A stretch of DNA of 64,000 nt, taken from assembly GCA_973895155.1 (NCBI GenBank), contig OZ316899.1:14198001-14262000 (forward strand). The letters run 5' to 3'. This document shows positions 32,173 through 42,690 of this stretch, in pieces (position 1 is the first letter of the stretch; each line of letters begins with the position of its first letter). A model generated the notes under the pieces. It did not search any database. It was not told where the DNA came from and saw nothing but the letters and a program-made list of their open reading frames with translations. Made by a program: the position numbers and the translations under genes. The DNA is from Marsupella aquatica. Lineage: Eukaryota > Marchantiophyta.

Positions 32173-35160
32173 ATGTGGGAAGGGAAAAGATCCCGTCGGG
32201 GAGGTTGTGGAAGCACAAGCGCAATGGCCAAGGATAGCACGGCAACGTCGGAGCATACAATGCCCAACAGCACGGCGGAATCACGATACATTGGGCAATA
32301 CGAGGGAATGTTCCGTAAGGCAAGATGCCTGGGAATGGTTCGAGTGAGCGATGATCTAACCTTGGCCAAGGCTCGGTTCTATCACAAGGGGATTCGCGCA
32401 GTGTACGGGGACAATGTGACAATGATGATCCAGTACCAGGAGAGGTTTATACAAGTGTCCAACGATGAGCTAGGCACTCTGTTTGGAATTGAAGGGACAG
32501 TGGGGGCACTTCCAACCACAGTAGCCGTGACCCACTACAGTTAGGAAGAAGCAATGAAGTTCTTGGGCTCCGACAGAGATTTCATAGCAGGGATTTGGAC
32601 GGGGAAGGTCCATTACTGGACAATGTCCAATAATGAAGAGGTGTTGAAGTATGTCGAGTTCTTTACAAAGTGGGTGATGCTTGAGAGTGTCTATGACCAT
32701 AGCACCGTGGAGCAGATCACAATAGCGGCCAAGGTGCTGAAGGGAGAGCTACATCCGCTGCAAGTATGGAAGGCAAGAGTACTTGAGAAGACTAAGGTGA
32801 CGGTCATTCTTGCATACCCTTGGCTGGTAGCGTATGGGCTCTCTTGGGTAACAAAGCAAATGATTTATATGCATTTTAGCCTGGCAAGGGGTCAGCAGCA
32901 AGTAGCCGCTGGAGATATGGCGCAAGCCAGCAGTGGTAGCCATGTCGAAGAGGCCCAAGCCCAGGATGAGTGCGCGGTGGGTGCCCCCGGAGAGAGCAGT
33001 GTTGTCCAAGGAGATGGGTCCGACGGAGAAGAGACCAAAGAGGTTCATGGAGGGAAAATGGGAAGAATTCCCTGACAGAATAAAGCCGCAGGATGCATAT
33101 TGCTGACGGCGAGAACATCCCGGTTAGGGGAAGAAGCGACGGTAGCAAGTGAAAGATTGAGTGTTTTAGAGAAGCAAATGGAAGAGATTTGAATGGAGAA
33201 GGAAGCGCTCCAACAACAGCTGGATAAGAAGCAGCAACAAAAGCTTAGGAGGGAAGAGGAGGAAGAGATGGATAGAAAGCAAGAGGGAGTCGTGTTGCAC
33301 ATTCTGGAGGAACAGTTGCAGGAAAAAACGGATCACTCCTCCCGAAGCCGGGAGTCGGGCGAGGAGTTCAAGTTAGATTTTGTAAAGAACGGGGAAGACG
33401 GAATGGTGAAAAGTATAACAGACACTGAGGTGGCCAGGGACGTGAATAATTTACGAACCCAAGTAGAGAAGGCGGTTCAGACGATGGAGCACCTAGCAAA
33501 CGAGAACCAACAACTCCGAGCAGTAGGTGATGCCAATCTAGAACAACGGCTACATGAGATACGTAACTTTTCCATTCGGAAATGGGAATGCTGCAACGGG
33601 TTCAATAAAACATGTAAAGAACCCATAGAGATGGATGAGATGATTGGCCTTCTGACCTATAAAACCATAATCAATACCCGAACAAATAGCCGGGAGTCGG
33701 GGCCGACAATCGTGACCCCCAGGGAACTGGATACGCTGTGGGCGGACGTACCAATGAGGATCCGATATATGCTACCTTTCCTTGTATGGTCCGAATCCAT
33801 CCTATTCTCGGACTATGAGGCCTTATACTTTTGACTAGGAGGGAGAGCCAATAGCCGAGTGATGGGTATCCTTCTCTCTGAATTGGACCGAGAGTTTGAC
33901 AATGCCGATGGGATCTGGGCCCTTCCGGAGATCACAGACCCGGAACTTCTACCACGCAAAAGATAGCGGGCTCATAGTTTATCGTTAATGGAAGCCATCT
34001 TCCCGATCATTCCGGCTATAATGAGAAAATGGGCCGCGAGGGAAGTAAGAGTTAGCAAAGGCGCATACACCTTACCACGTCTAGCCACATTTTTATATTT
34101 AGCCGAGTGGAGGGAGCCTTTTTGGCCTTTACGTTTGGAATCAGTTTGCGTGTCGCATGAATGGATGAGTTTTGTAGGTCTTACCGTCCTGCCTCAGGTG
34201 GCTCATGAGGCAATGTCCCATTTTTACAGTATGAAGAAGGAGCCTCTTGTTTTAGCTAGTGAGCTGGACAACCTACAACGGTTAGACGAGTTCCCATTTC
34301 CCGCGGCGGACTTGGAGCACCGTGCTCTGTCACAGACGAGTTGGTGGGAAGATCTGATGCCCATGGAAGATGTGATGAGGTGGATGGAAAGATCTGTTCA
34401 GTCTAGAGAATTAGGAGCGTATTTCGGCCCATACGTGGGGTGGGCACCAAGAGAACCGCCAGCAGGGTTTTTAAGAGAGGAAGCAGGACCAGGTCGCCGC
34501 GGAGTATGGGGGGTGTACATCAAGGGGACCACACGACAGATCTACTACTCGATCTGGCATCATCACCCTGCCGTAAGAATTAGTATGTCGGGAGCAAAAA
34601 CGGTAGGCGATGAAGCGCATCACGTACCAATGATGAAGTGGGTGAGCGATATTCACAAAAGGAAGATCAATCAACGAGTGCTACTCGATCCCCGGATCTT
34701 TAAATGGTATTGCCTAGCGCAGAGTCTGAAACAATTGTTGATAGGAAACAGTAGAGCTGCAGAGGTCAAGATTGGGCGAGATGGAACTATGGGATGTGGC
34801 GGCCAAGTTATTTGGGCCATATTTGCCCAAGTAGGGCCGTCGCTTGTTAGGATGTATAATCTATGTATTGCTTCCCAGTTCTTCAGAGGGGAAGATCCGA
34901 TACTCAGAATAGGAGCCATTGATGGAGTGACCATATTATATATTATAGTCCAAGATCCGGAAGCCAAAGATCCTCAAGGAGATTTTGAAAGTACATTTGC
35001 CAAACACGAGTTGGAGGTCATGTATCTTTCTGATGTCATTGCAGGAGAGACTCCGAGAATGAGAGAAATCTGGAGGCATCAACATAGAAATTGGCTCCAC
35101 CAATAGAGAAGAATGGAGCTGGCCTACATGAGACAGGCGGCCTCTGAATATATCGAGTGA
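32173..35160 (+). pseudogene. 996-codon retroelement accessory ORF with six stops, single frame
   Basis: From the ATG at 32173 to the TGA at 35158 the frame never shifts. It is interrupted by TAG 32542, TGA 33073, TGA 33190, TGA 33832, TAG 33964 and TAG 35104, each a possible C-to-T change from CAG or CGA. The N-terminal ~250 residues (YIGQYEGMFRKARCLGMVR, LTLAKARFYH, LGTLFGI, VEFFTKWVM, ITIAAKVLKGELHPLQVWKA) are clearly homologous to the minus-strand ORF at 61.8-63.5 kb and follow the LTR-ORF core pattern more weakly. A Gln/Glu/Lys-rich coiled coil lies at 33130-33550. The last ~530 residues form a further domain rich in Trp and aromatic residues (MRKWAAREVRVSKGAYTLPR, WWEDLMPMED, VWGVYIKGTTRQIYYSIWHH) that I do not recognise and that is not readable in the paralogue. 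No gag or pol is adjacent, so its parent element is unknown. Confidence 0.6.
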
Positions 35161-35675
35161 TTGGGCCGACAAAGATTTTTGTCTTGCATGTGTACTAGGG
35201 TATGACGAGGAGTGAGTAAACTTGATAGAAACTTCAGGGCTTGATGCAGCACAACCCTTGGAATTTGTGTAATTGTGTGTCAGAATGTCTACATACAATC
35301 ATGTCATGTCATGTCATGTCGCGCAATGCTTATGCACATCCCCAAATATATGCTTTCCCCCGTATGTTTGACCCGCGCAGTCTTGGATTAAGGCCTCAAC
35401 AATAGCGTGGGACGAACGACCGCGAGTTGATGTTTACTATTTCATTCAATGAGTGCGATAGTAGCATGAAAAGAAGCACGCACGCACTGTAGGATTAGCA
35501 GTGAGTGGCGACCGTAATGAGAGAGCAATAATGAAGAAGCAGTGGCCATTTTTCCCCGGAAGCTCCCCCAAACCAAGCTACGCAGCAAGGAATCATTGTT
35601 ATTGTTTACTGAAACTTGATTCCCTCATATTATAAGGATGCCAACCAATCCCCATCAACCTAAACAACAATCGTG
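35161..35675. other. No gene seen
   Basis: Non-coding stretch after the 996-codon frame. It contains four CATGT units in tandem (about 35302-35321). No terminus or LTR recognised. Confidence 0.5.
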
Positions 35676-36012
35676 TCATTCATGTCCAACCAACATTGGA
35701 TTCGTGCTTTCTAGCACGAAATTAGGATGTTGGTTGGAAAGCAGTTCACGCATGGCAGGCCTTTCCTCCCTGCTGGTAATCACACATCCAAATGTGGCTG
35801 CACTCATTGATTGAAAGGAAAAAACTAGGATTATCACGGTATGCAGGGGTGTCGTACATGTCATATTTTGATGTGCAGTTACCAAGACTTGCCTTTCTTG
35901 CTTCACCCGGGAGTTGGCAACAATTTGAGGGGATGTCCTGAGATTTGAAAATGCTCCGGAAATCATTCATTTCACACGCATTCGGGCACATAAATGAACA
36001 CCATTTGGGCAA
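35676..36012 (-). pseudogene. Unrecognised minus-strand coding fragment
   Basis: Two overlapping minus-strand open segments in different frames. One (36012-35746) is Cys-rich and polar (SFMCPNACEMNDFRSIF, CDYQQGGKACHA). The likely continuation (MRELLSNQHPNFVLES) is in another frame, suggesting one indel. No family recognised and no adjacent gene clarifies it. Confidence 0.25.
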
Positions 36013-37104
36013 GCTTTCTACATTTTAAAAACAACATGCGGGAACCCGATTGCATGCATTAATTCCTTCGTGTCTTCCAGAGACTCGGACTTTAATTTAT
36101 GGGCAATTTTGCCCAACAAACATCCGCAGCCACCCGTGATGTAGAGCGTCAGAGGCTAATCAATTTGTCCCCTCCCTTGCGGGGCCAGACCCGACACCTG
36201 CTGCCTCTACAAAACTACACCAAAGATCCGCAGGCTTTGCAAGCCCCTCCGACTATGTAACATCTCATTGAAGGTCGTCCCCTGCACAGGCTACTTCCCG
36301 GCCAAATCTTGCATAGCAGGGGCGTACATGGAGATGTCAGGTTATTTAGGAAGAACATTTTCATACAACAGATGATCAAAACTTGAGATATATGGAAATC
36401 TCGAGAAGTTGGACGCAAGGGAGAGAAACCGGATTCAGAGAAAGTATGAGTAGAAGATGGGCCCGATATTTTGGAGTAACCAATTGACGCTACTCAAAGC
36501 TCAACAGTCAGCAACACTCTTAACCAAGCTCCTGAGGAAAAGATTACTTTGAGGCAGTTGATTCCGGCTGTACACTCGCCCACAAAAATGTCGAGCGTTG
36601 AAATTCCATTGGGCACGGACTACCTCATGAAGAGACAAAGAGGTTGTCGACTCGCAATAGGTTAAGGAGCATTGGATGCAAAGTACATGTAGAGCAGCCC
36701 ACAAGGTTGCCAATTATGCACTTCCCGAAGATGCGCTCGCCAAATTTACCTTGCGCACCGGTGGTGTCCGTGAAATAACCTGCAATACATCTTCAACTGT
36801 GAATGATCCAGTGCATTGAATTGACACATGGTTGCTCATTACATATCGGTTGCATGTTATTCTACAAAGTCATGCAACCTGCAATACAGGAAAATTACAG
36901 ACGAAAGCAACTCCTGCCCATAGCTGATCTCGGGCGCTGAAAAAATAAAAACATGTGCTGGCCGCAAGCATGCTTTTCGATCAGCTCCTATGTGACTTCA
37001 CCATCTTCACTTATTATAAACATACGAAGAGGTTTTCATGCAATCAAATACGCCAATGTGTGGGATGGATAGGTTACGGAACTGACATCATTGCGCATAA
37101 GTGA
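36013..37104. other. No recognised gene
   Basis: Short open segments only (for example 36713-36501 and 36418-36215, minus strand) without family motifs. No repeat structure noticed. Confidence 0.4.
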
Positions 37105-37815
37105 TGGACCTCGCCACCCAACGCCCTCACCAATCCCAGCACTTGCGCCTAAGTGCCCTTGGTGCCCGAACGCCTCCATGGAATACCTCGAGCAAGCATC
37201 CAAGTGCCTCTAGCACCTCCTGCGGCCACTCCCATATGAAGTCACACTTGCTCACCTACACGACCGCCACTCAACGGTCCTCACTGTCTGCACAAACAAC
37301 CAAGCATCTTGATAAGTAACCCCTCCGGATCTAGAACTCGCCCAGTCTAGCATCCTAACTCAAGCTCAACAAACGTTGGTAAATAGGTCAGCGATAGGTC
37401 CTCCCGATGCCATAAGCCGGAACCAAAACCCACGCCCACTGTCCGTCCAGGACAGCTCCTTCCTTGGGCGCGGCCCGGGTTCCCCCTCGTACTTATCCAT
37501 CACCAACTGACCGCCCTGACCTCAGGACATGCTCATGGCCCAAATAGCGTAGCTTGTCCTAAAGCTTGTCCCAAGCTTGTCTCAACATGCCGGGACCAGA
37601 ACGGCCCCGACTCTAACAACCGCTCCCGGTTTGCCCCACTGATGGTCTAGGGACCGAGTGCCCTTGGGACGCAGCATCCATACTACTTGGCCTTGCCTCC
37701 CCAACGCAAGCTCCCTAGGGAGGCTGAACGCGGCTTGGCTGCTATTCGACAGGATTTGGCAAACGGGCGAGCTAACACCCACAAACCATGAGAACCCATG
37801 GCACCCCCAGACCCA
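37105..37815 (+). repeat. Unclassified dispersed repeat, copy 2
   Basis: Close match in opposite orientation to 20095-20804, starting TGGACCT and running to GGCACCCCC at about 37809. After that this copy continues (AGACCCATC...) while the other changes to TGTCAC. No coding domain recognised. Confidence 0.6.
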
Positions 37816-38630
37816 TCTAAGCTCAGGAGGGTGAGCCCTCCTCAAGAGCTTTCCAACGCACCCAAGAAGTCCTCCAATGGACTTCCTGTTGGGAAGATAT
37901 CGCCATTTCCGTTTGGCGGTTTCCCTTAGTGTCACGACTTCGGCACGGACCCCCGACCGGCCCAACCTGGATCGGGCCACAACTTGTGCCCCAAGCGTCC
38001 ATTGCCAATGGCGTCAACTCCATTGGCCTTGGGCCCAAGCGGAGCTCACTCCCAAGCCCTCAGAACTCAAAGCCCATCCGAAGGTCCGGACGGCCATCCT
38101 TGAGCCCGGCCCATTTTCCCTTGACCCGACCAGCCATAGGCTAGTCCAAGTCCTTTGTGTGTGTCCCCAGCTTGGCCCCTCGCCTCGCTAGTGCCACGTC
38201 TCATTGCCCACAAGTCTCCCCGTGCTAAGTCCTCCCCGGATGGCCTATCCGGGCCTGGACCATAAGGGAGCTCGGCGTTGGAGTCAGCGACGTCGGAGTC
38301 AGCAATGTCGGAGTCAGCAACGTCGGAGTCAGCAACGTCGGAGTCAGCAACGCTGGAGCTAAGTGTTAAGGTAGTCGAGTTCCGCAACTCCGGCCCATTT
38401 CCCCTTGACCCAACCAGCCATAGGCTAGTCCAAGTCCTTAGTTTGTGTCCCTAGCTTGGCCCCTTGCCTCGCCAGTGCCAGTCTCATTGCCCACAAGTCT
38501 CCCCATGCTAAGTCCTCCCCGGATGGCCTATCCGGGCCTGGACCATAAGGGAGCTAGGTGTCGAAGTCAGCGACGCCAGAGCTAAGTGTTAAGGTAGTCG
38601 AGTTCCGCGACTTCATACATGTTTCACGAA
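37816..38630 (+). repeat. GC-rich sequence with a ~285-bp tandem duplication
   Basis: The segment starting CGGCCCATTTTCCCTTGACC (about 38105-38389) is repeated at about 38390-38625. The first unit holds a nested array of a 15-bp repeat (GTCGGAGTCAGCAAC, about five units, 38278-38352); the second has a contracted version. TGTCACGACTTCGG at 37932 looks like an LTR start, but no matching end was found. Together with 37105-37815 this may be one element. Confidence 0.55.
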
Positions 38631-39790
38631 GCTGGCGCTCACAATTCATGGAAGGGCCACACAAAATTGTTTTGAATGACAAAGTCCATAGTTGCACAGC
38701 ACAGGAATCCATACCATTCAGAGAAAATGGGTTGAAGACTTCATTTAATGCCGCATCCTCTAGTATCATTGCACAGCAAAAGCACAAATTCTTACCAAAT
38801 GTCAAAACTTGGACTGTACCATTCCATTCAAAACTGGAACCATCCTAAACTCCATCCTGACAGAAGCCTTGTTTAGGGTAGTCCCACTATCTCTGCACCC
38901 CGGACTTGAAGACATCAAATATTTCCGACACCTCGACAAAAGCGTGATTACAAACTGATATCTGACATTGCCGCCTAAATCCTGCTCATCGCAGCAGCGA
39001 GGGAAGACCTCCACTATATTGAGTTGGACTTCTTCGTGTCCACAAAACAGAGCAATGCCTTTGCCCTAAGAGCTTATCCCAATCCCTCCTTCATTCTGCA
39101 TAGATCACAGGCCAAAAACCCTCCCGAGTTGTGACCCTGCTACAAGCAGAGTTTGCAGAACCAGATGTGATAACCGAGTCGCCTGAGTTGCAGCTAATTG
39201 CCAACTTCAATCAGACTCGATCGGTCTTGTTTGAAGACTTTTGTTGAGGTTGGAACTTTTGTAGACTTTCCAAGGAACGAAAGCAAACAAACCAAAGTAG
39301 TGCCGTTTGCAAACTTGTGGCAACCGTCACATTCCCAGCCAATGGAGAGTGCGAGTAATAATCTTAGTACAGTCAATCATGTCACTGACATATCCAATAC
39401 ACAGAACTGAACCAAGCAAGAAAAAGCTAGGTAATTGCTTGCATCGTTTAATAGGAAATTAATTGCTTTGCATCATTTGATAGGGAAATTAAATTCGCAC
39501 CAAAGTTTACAAATATCAGTCAACACAACACATCAAGTGCCAAAATTTACAAACATCTTTACAAAATTGGGAGTAACATCCTCCTTACACTCTACCAAAA
39601 AATGCTACATGTGTCCCATGACAAAGTGCTCTTGTCACTACAGCTGCGAAGGAATACCGTATGCCCAAAAATAACTCATCAGTCACAAAATCTTGTGTGA
39701 TGTACGAGCCACCACACTCACTGGGGGTCGCGGGTTCCGCATGACTGATTCTCACTAATGACAATTGATCACGTGCAGTGTGAAGCATTT
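38631..39790 (-). pseudogene. Minus-strand coding fragments, unrecognised
   Basis: Open segments at 39788-39585, 39376-39194, 39014-38802 and 38805-38554 on the minus strand. The last two are probably one sequence broken by a frameshift. Composition looks protein-like (KNLCFCCAMILEDAALNEVF; MEVFPRCCDEQDLGGNVRYQ) but no family was recognised. They could be exons of a decayed gene. Confidence 0.25.
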
Positions 39791-40178
39791 ATAGGAGTAG
39801 CTTTTCCGAAGGCAAGGCAAGGAATACTTTGAACCCAGGTGCAATGTCCACAGGAAGCAATCAATGCCCACCTCAGGTGTGTCATCTCAATGCCTTCAAC
39901 GCGAGGGCATGTTGCACGACACTCGCAAGCAGTGCATTACCTGTCATCACAATGCTGTTGGTAGAAGCAGATGTTGTACTTGCTACATGAGGTGTCTGTC
40001 ATGCCTCCCCTACAAGTAGCTGAGAATCGACGGTAGGGCAGACAGACCTAACATCAACGGTACCTCAGACAGACAGATAGCAGTGGGGGCCGGGGAGAAA
40101 GTGGAGTGGAGGCGTTGAACTGGATGACCGTTGAGGCCGGCCTTGTTATAGCCTAAACACCCCCTCTTGACTAAGTGA
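39791..40178. other. Upstream region of the hybrid-binding-domain ORF
   Basis: No gene seen. It contains related short phrases (for example the ACAGACAG stretches near 40050-40075). No clear TATA box in the last 100 bp. Confidence 0.35.
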
Positions 40179-40781
40179 GTGAAGCAAATGGTCTACTTTG
40201 ATTCGGCTTTCAAGGCAAACACAACATCAAATTTGTCCGAAGGTTTGAAGTGGGAGATGTCAATTCGAGAAGCGTTGTTGATGCTGGCAAGTGGATTTGT
40301 GAAAGTGTTGGTGCAGTTGCTCCGTGCACTGTTTGTTGGTTGCAGTAAGTTTGCGCAATGGATCCGGGAGCAAGGTGCCAAGCTGAAGGAGAATAGACCA
40401 AAAAAGGTAGAGATCCGGGGAGAGGAGGTTGCTGCTGAGGTGGGGTCACCACAATTGTTGCATCCGGTGATGTCATCGATGAGCGATGTACTGCAACTGT
40501 CATCGAAGAGCGATGTAGTGCAGCGGCCAAGTGCCCTTCAAGCAAACATGGAAGCGCTGATGAAGCAATGGCGATTTGGCAAAGCAATGGAGGAGCCTGG
40601 AATGTCCCATCGTCAATTTTATGCAGTTGCAGTGGGAAGAAGGCCAGGAATTTACATGACTCCGACAGAGGCGAACAATGAAGTGAGCGGATATCCAGGG
40701 AATTGCCATCAGAGTTTTCGGACGTTGGCAGAGGCAGAGTTCTTCCTGATGAGGAAAGGTGTAATGCTTAAGGAGGACTGA
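40179..40781 (+). CDS. Protein with RNase H1 N-terminal (viroplasmin-type) hybrid-binding domain
   Basis: Intact 200-codon ORF, ATG 40179 to TGA 40779. Residues about 147-193 (RQFYAVAVGRRPGIYMTPTE ... GYPGNCHQSFRTLAEAEFFL) match the pattern of the small domain shared by eukaryotic RNase H1 N-termini and caulimovirus inclusion-body protein, which binds RNA/DNA hybrids or dsRNA. The ~145 residues before it are not recognised: a hydrophobic helical stretch near 32-52 (ALLMLASGFVKVLVQLLRAL), a Lys/Arg segment, and a nine-residue duplication (SSMSDVLQL / SSKSDVVQR) made by a 27-bp tandem repeat. No RNase H catalytic domain follows. It is convergent with the copia remnant, whose pol end begins just downstream. 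It may be a host gene, a captured fragment or a transposon-borne ORF. Its intact state stands out in this decayed neighbourhood. Confidence 0.6.
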   Translation: MKQMVYFDSAFKANTTSNLSEGLKWEMSIREALLMLASGFVKVLVQLLRALFVGCSKFAQWIREQGAKLKENRPKKVEIRGEEVAAEVGSPQLLHPVMSSMSDVLQLSSKSDVVQRPSALQANMEALMKQWRFGKAMEEPGMSHRQFYAVAVGRRPGIYMTPTEANNEVSGYPGNCHQSFRTLAEAEFFLMRKGVMLKED

Positions 40782-40789
40782 ACTAGGTT

Positions 40790-42440
40790 TTAGTAGCTAT
40801 GGAGTTTTTTAAGCCCCATGCATGATCGGTGTTTTTCAAATTATCATCTAGAGGCTCAGTAAGGATATCGGCAGGGTTTTTTGTTTGTATTGATGTGTAG
40901 GGCAATGATGTTTCCCCCTCTTACTCCCTAATAAAGTGGTGTTTGGTTACCGTCGAAGTGGTGATTGGCCAATTTGATTGAACCCTGGTTAGACAATGAA
41001 GATGAATGTCGGGCAGTTGTTGGGGTGCACGCGTGTTGCTAAATCCGAGTGAATAGGTGACTGAGTGGCTGTAGAACCAATCTCAGCAAGAAGTCGCCAG
41101 ATGTGAACTGCTTCTTTGGCAAATTTGACGGATGTGAAGTGCTTCTTTGGCGGCCTCCGAGAGTGCTTTGTACTCAGGTTCAGTAGTACTATCGGAAACA
41201 GTTGATTGTAATTTACTAGACCAGTATAGAATATAGGGCCATTCGCCAGTCGGAGGAGATTGGCACCCCAAAAGCGTTGAGTTTCAGTGCACCCAAGGAA
41301 GCCTGCATCGGTAAGTCCTTGAAGGGAGGTTGTTGAAAGAGCAAAGAAATGAGATGCCATGGTCGGAAGTTTGCATGTAGATACCGTAGAATATGTTGAA
41401 CCGAATCCTAGTGAGTTTCTGAGGAGAGCTCATGTACCGTACCCAATGATGGGTACTGCGTAAGACATGTCTGGTCTAGTGTGAGTGAGGAAGATATATA
41501 TAAGCTTGCCAACTGCGTGACAATGATTATGTAGTCGTATCAAAAGGAGCAGTGCGTGTTTCTGTAGTCAAGACATGTCATTCTTGTAGTGGATTTTTCA
41601 AGTGAGTCTCTGGATCACTACCAGCAATCAATCAGAAGGTCATCAACATATAACATAAGAATGATAAGGTCACCATTTGAGTGAAAGAAATATAGGTGCA
41701 TATAGATCTCGTCAGTTAGTGTCCCATTGAGGGCGGCGGTTACGACATCCATGTGATGTAAATCCCATCCATTTGATACAGTAAGGGCGATGACTGCACG
41801 TAAGGTTGGCCACATAAAGCATGGGCGAAAGTCTCATTATAGTCGATGCCAAATTTTTGTTGAAATCCGCGTGCAATGAGGCGAGCTTCCACATGGGAGT
41901 CAGGCTTAGCCCGAAATATCCATTTTGCAGTGAGAGCTCCTCGTCTTGCGGGAAGGTACACAAGTTCCCAAGTTCCCATGTATAGTAGTACAAAATGATT
42001 TCATTTCAGCCTGCATGGCTTCTTTCCATCCTGGGTCCTTGAAGGCCATCTCGACTAAGAGATTTGTGTAATCAGGGTTTACTAGGAGTTTCGATTAGAT
42101 TGGTACTCATCTCATAATTGTGCAGTGCCATGATGGAGCCCGACTAGGTCGAAGCGAATGCATGGGAGCTTGGGCTGGTTCTACATGAAGGCGATTGTAA
42201 TCAGGAATTTATTCGATTGAAGGGCCCGTCTCGATGATTGTCCTGCCTTGTCCGTCTCTGCGTTGTCCCGCTCTGCGTCGTGAGCAGGACCACCCCCCTC
42301 TAGCGCGGCGTTTAGGGTGAGAGATTTGTTGCAGAGGTAGTCGTCTATGAGAAGGGATGAAAACAGGTCGATGGCAGCTGAGTGGTCGGTTTGTGGAGTG
42401 TCGATGGTGCTCTCATCAAATGTGACGCCATTCATTCGGA
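40790..42440 (-). pseudogene. Ty1/copia pol remnant (reverse transcriptase and RNase H)
   Basis: Minus-strand fragments in several frames, in the right order for copia pol. NGVTFDES (about 42437) precedes RT; TWELVYLPARRG, KWIFRAKPDSHVEARLIARG and GIDYNETFA lie at about 41980-41830; RAVIALTVSNGWDLHHMDVV and ILMLYVDDLL at about 41815-41630; RNase H motifs LTDAGFLG, SKLQSTVSDSTTEPEYKALS and AAKEA at about 41310-41130; and the C-terminal NPADILTEPL at about 40890. Internal deletions and frameshifts are evident. No gag, integrase or LTR was identified. The 5' end abuts the minisatellite at 42440. Confidence 0.8.
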
Positions 42441-42690
42441 GGAGAGAAAAGATGGTGAGATGAGAAAAAGATATCAATATGAGGAAAAAATGTTGAGGGT
42501 GAAGAAAGATGTTGTGGTGAGATAAAGATGACCAGGTGAGAAAAATATGGCAAAATGAGACAAATATAATATATATGTTGAGGTGAGAAAAGATCTCAAG
42601 GTGAGTAAAATATGTCAAGATGAGCAAAGATCTTGAGGTGAGAAGATCTTAATATGAAGAAAAGATGTCAAGATGAGAAAATATTTTATC
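42440..42690 (+). repeat. Minisatellite, GATGTCAAGGTGAGAAAA type, array 2
   Basis: About twelve imperfect units of 18-22 bp, the same unit as at 29959-30085. It starts exactly where copia coding sequence ends, so it may have been brought by or inserted into that element. Confidence 0.65.

Noticed and set aside
32545-32545. Stop codons in the 996-codon frame read as intron boundaries of several small genes
   Set aside because: The frame is unchanged on both sides of every stop and no GT-AG introns are needed; point-mutation stops explain it better.
35300-35325. CATGT repeats as a CRISPR-like or regulatory array
   Set aside because: Only four 5-bp units with no spacers; ordinary slippage repeat.
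37932-37946. TGTCACGACTTCGG as the start of an LTR
   Set aside because: Plausible by form, but no paired copy, matching end or target duplication could be found.
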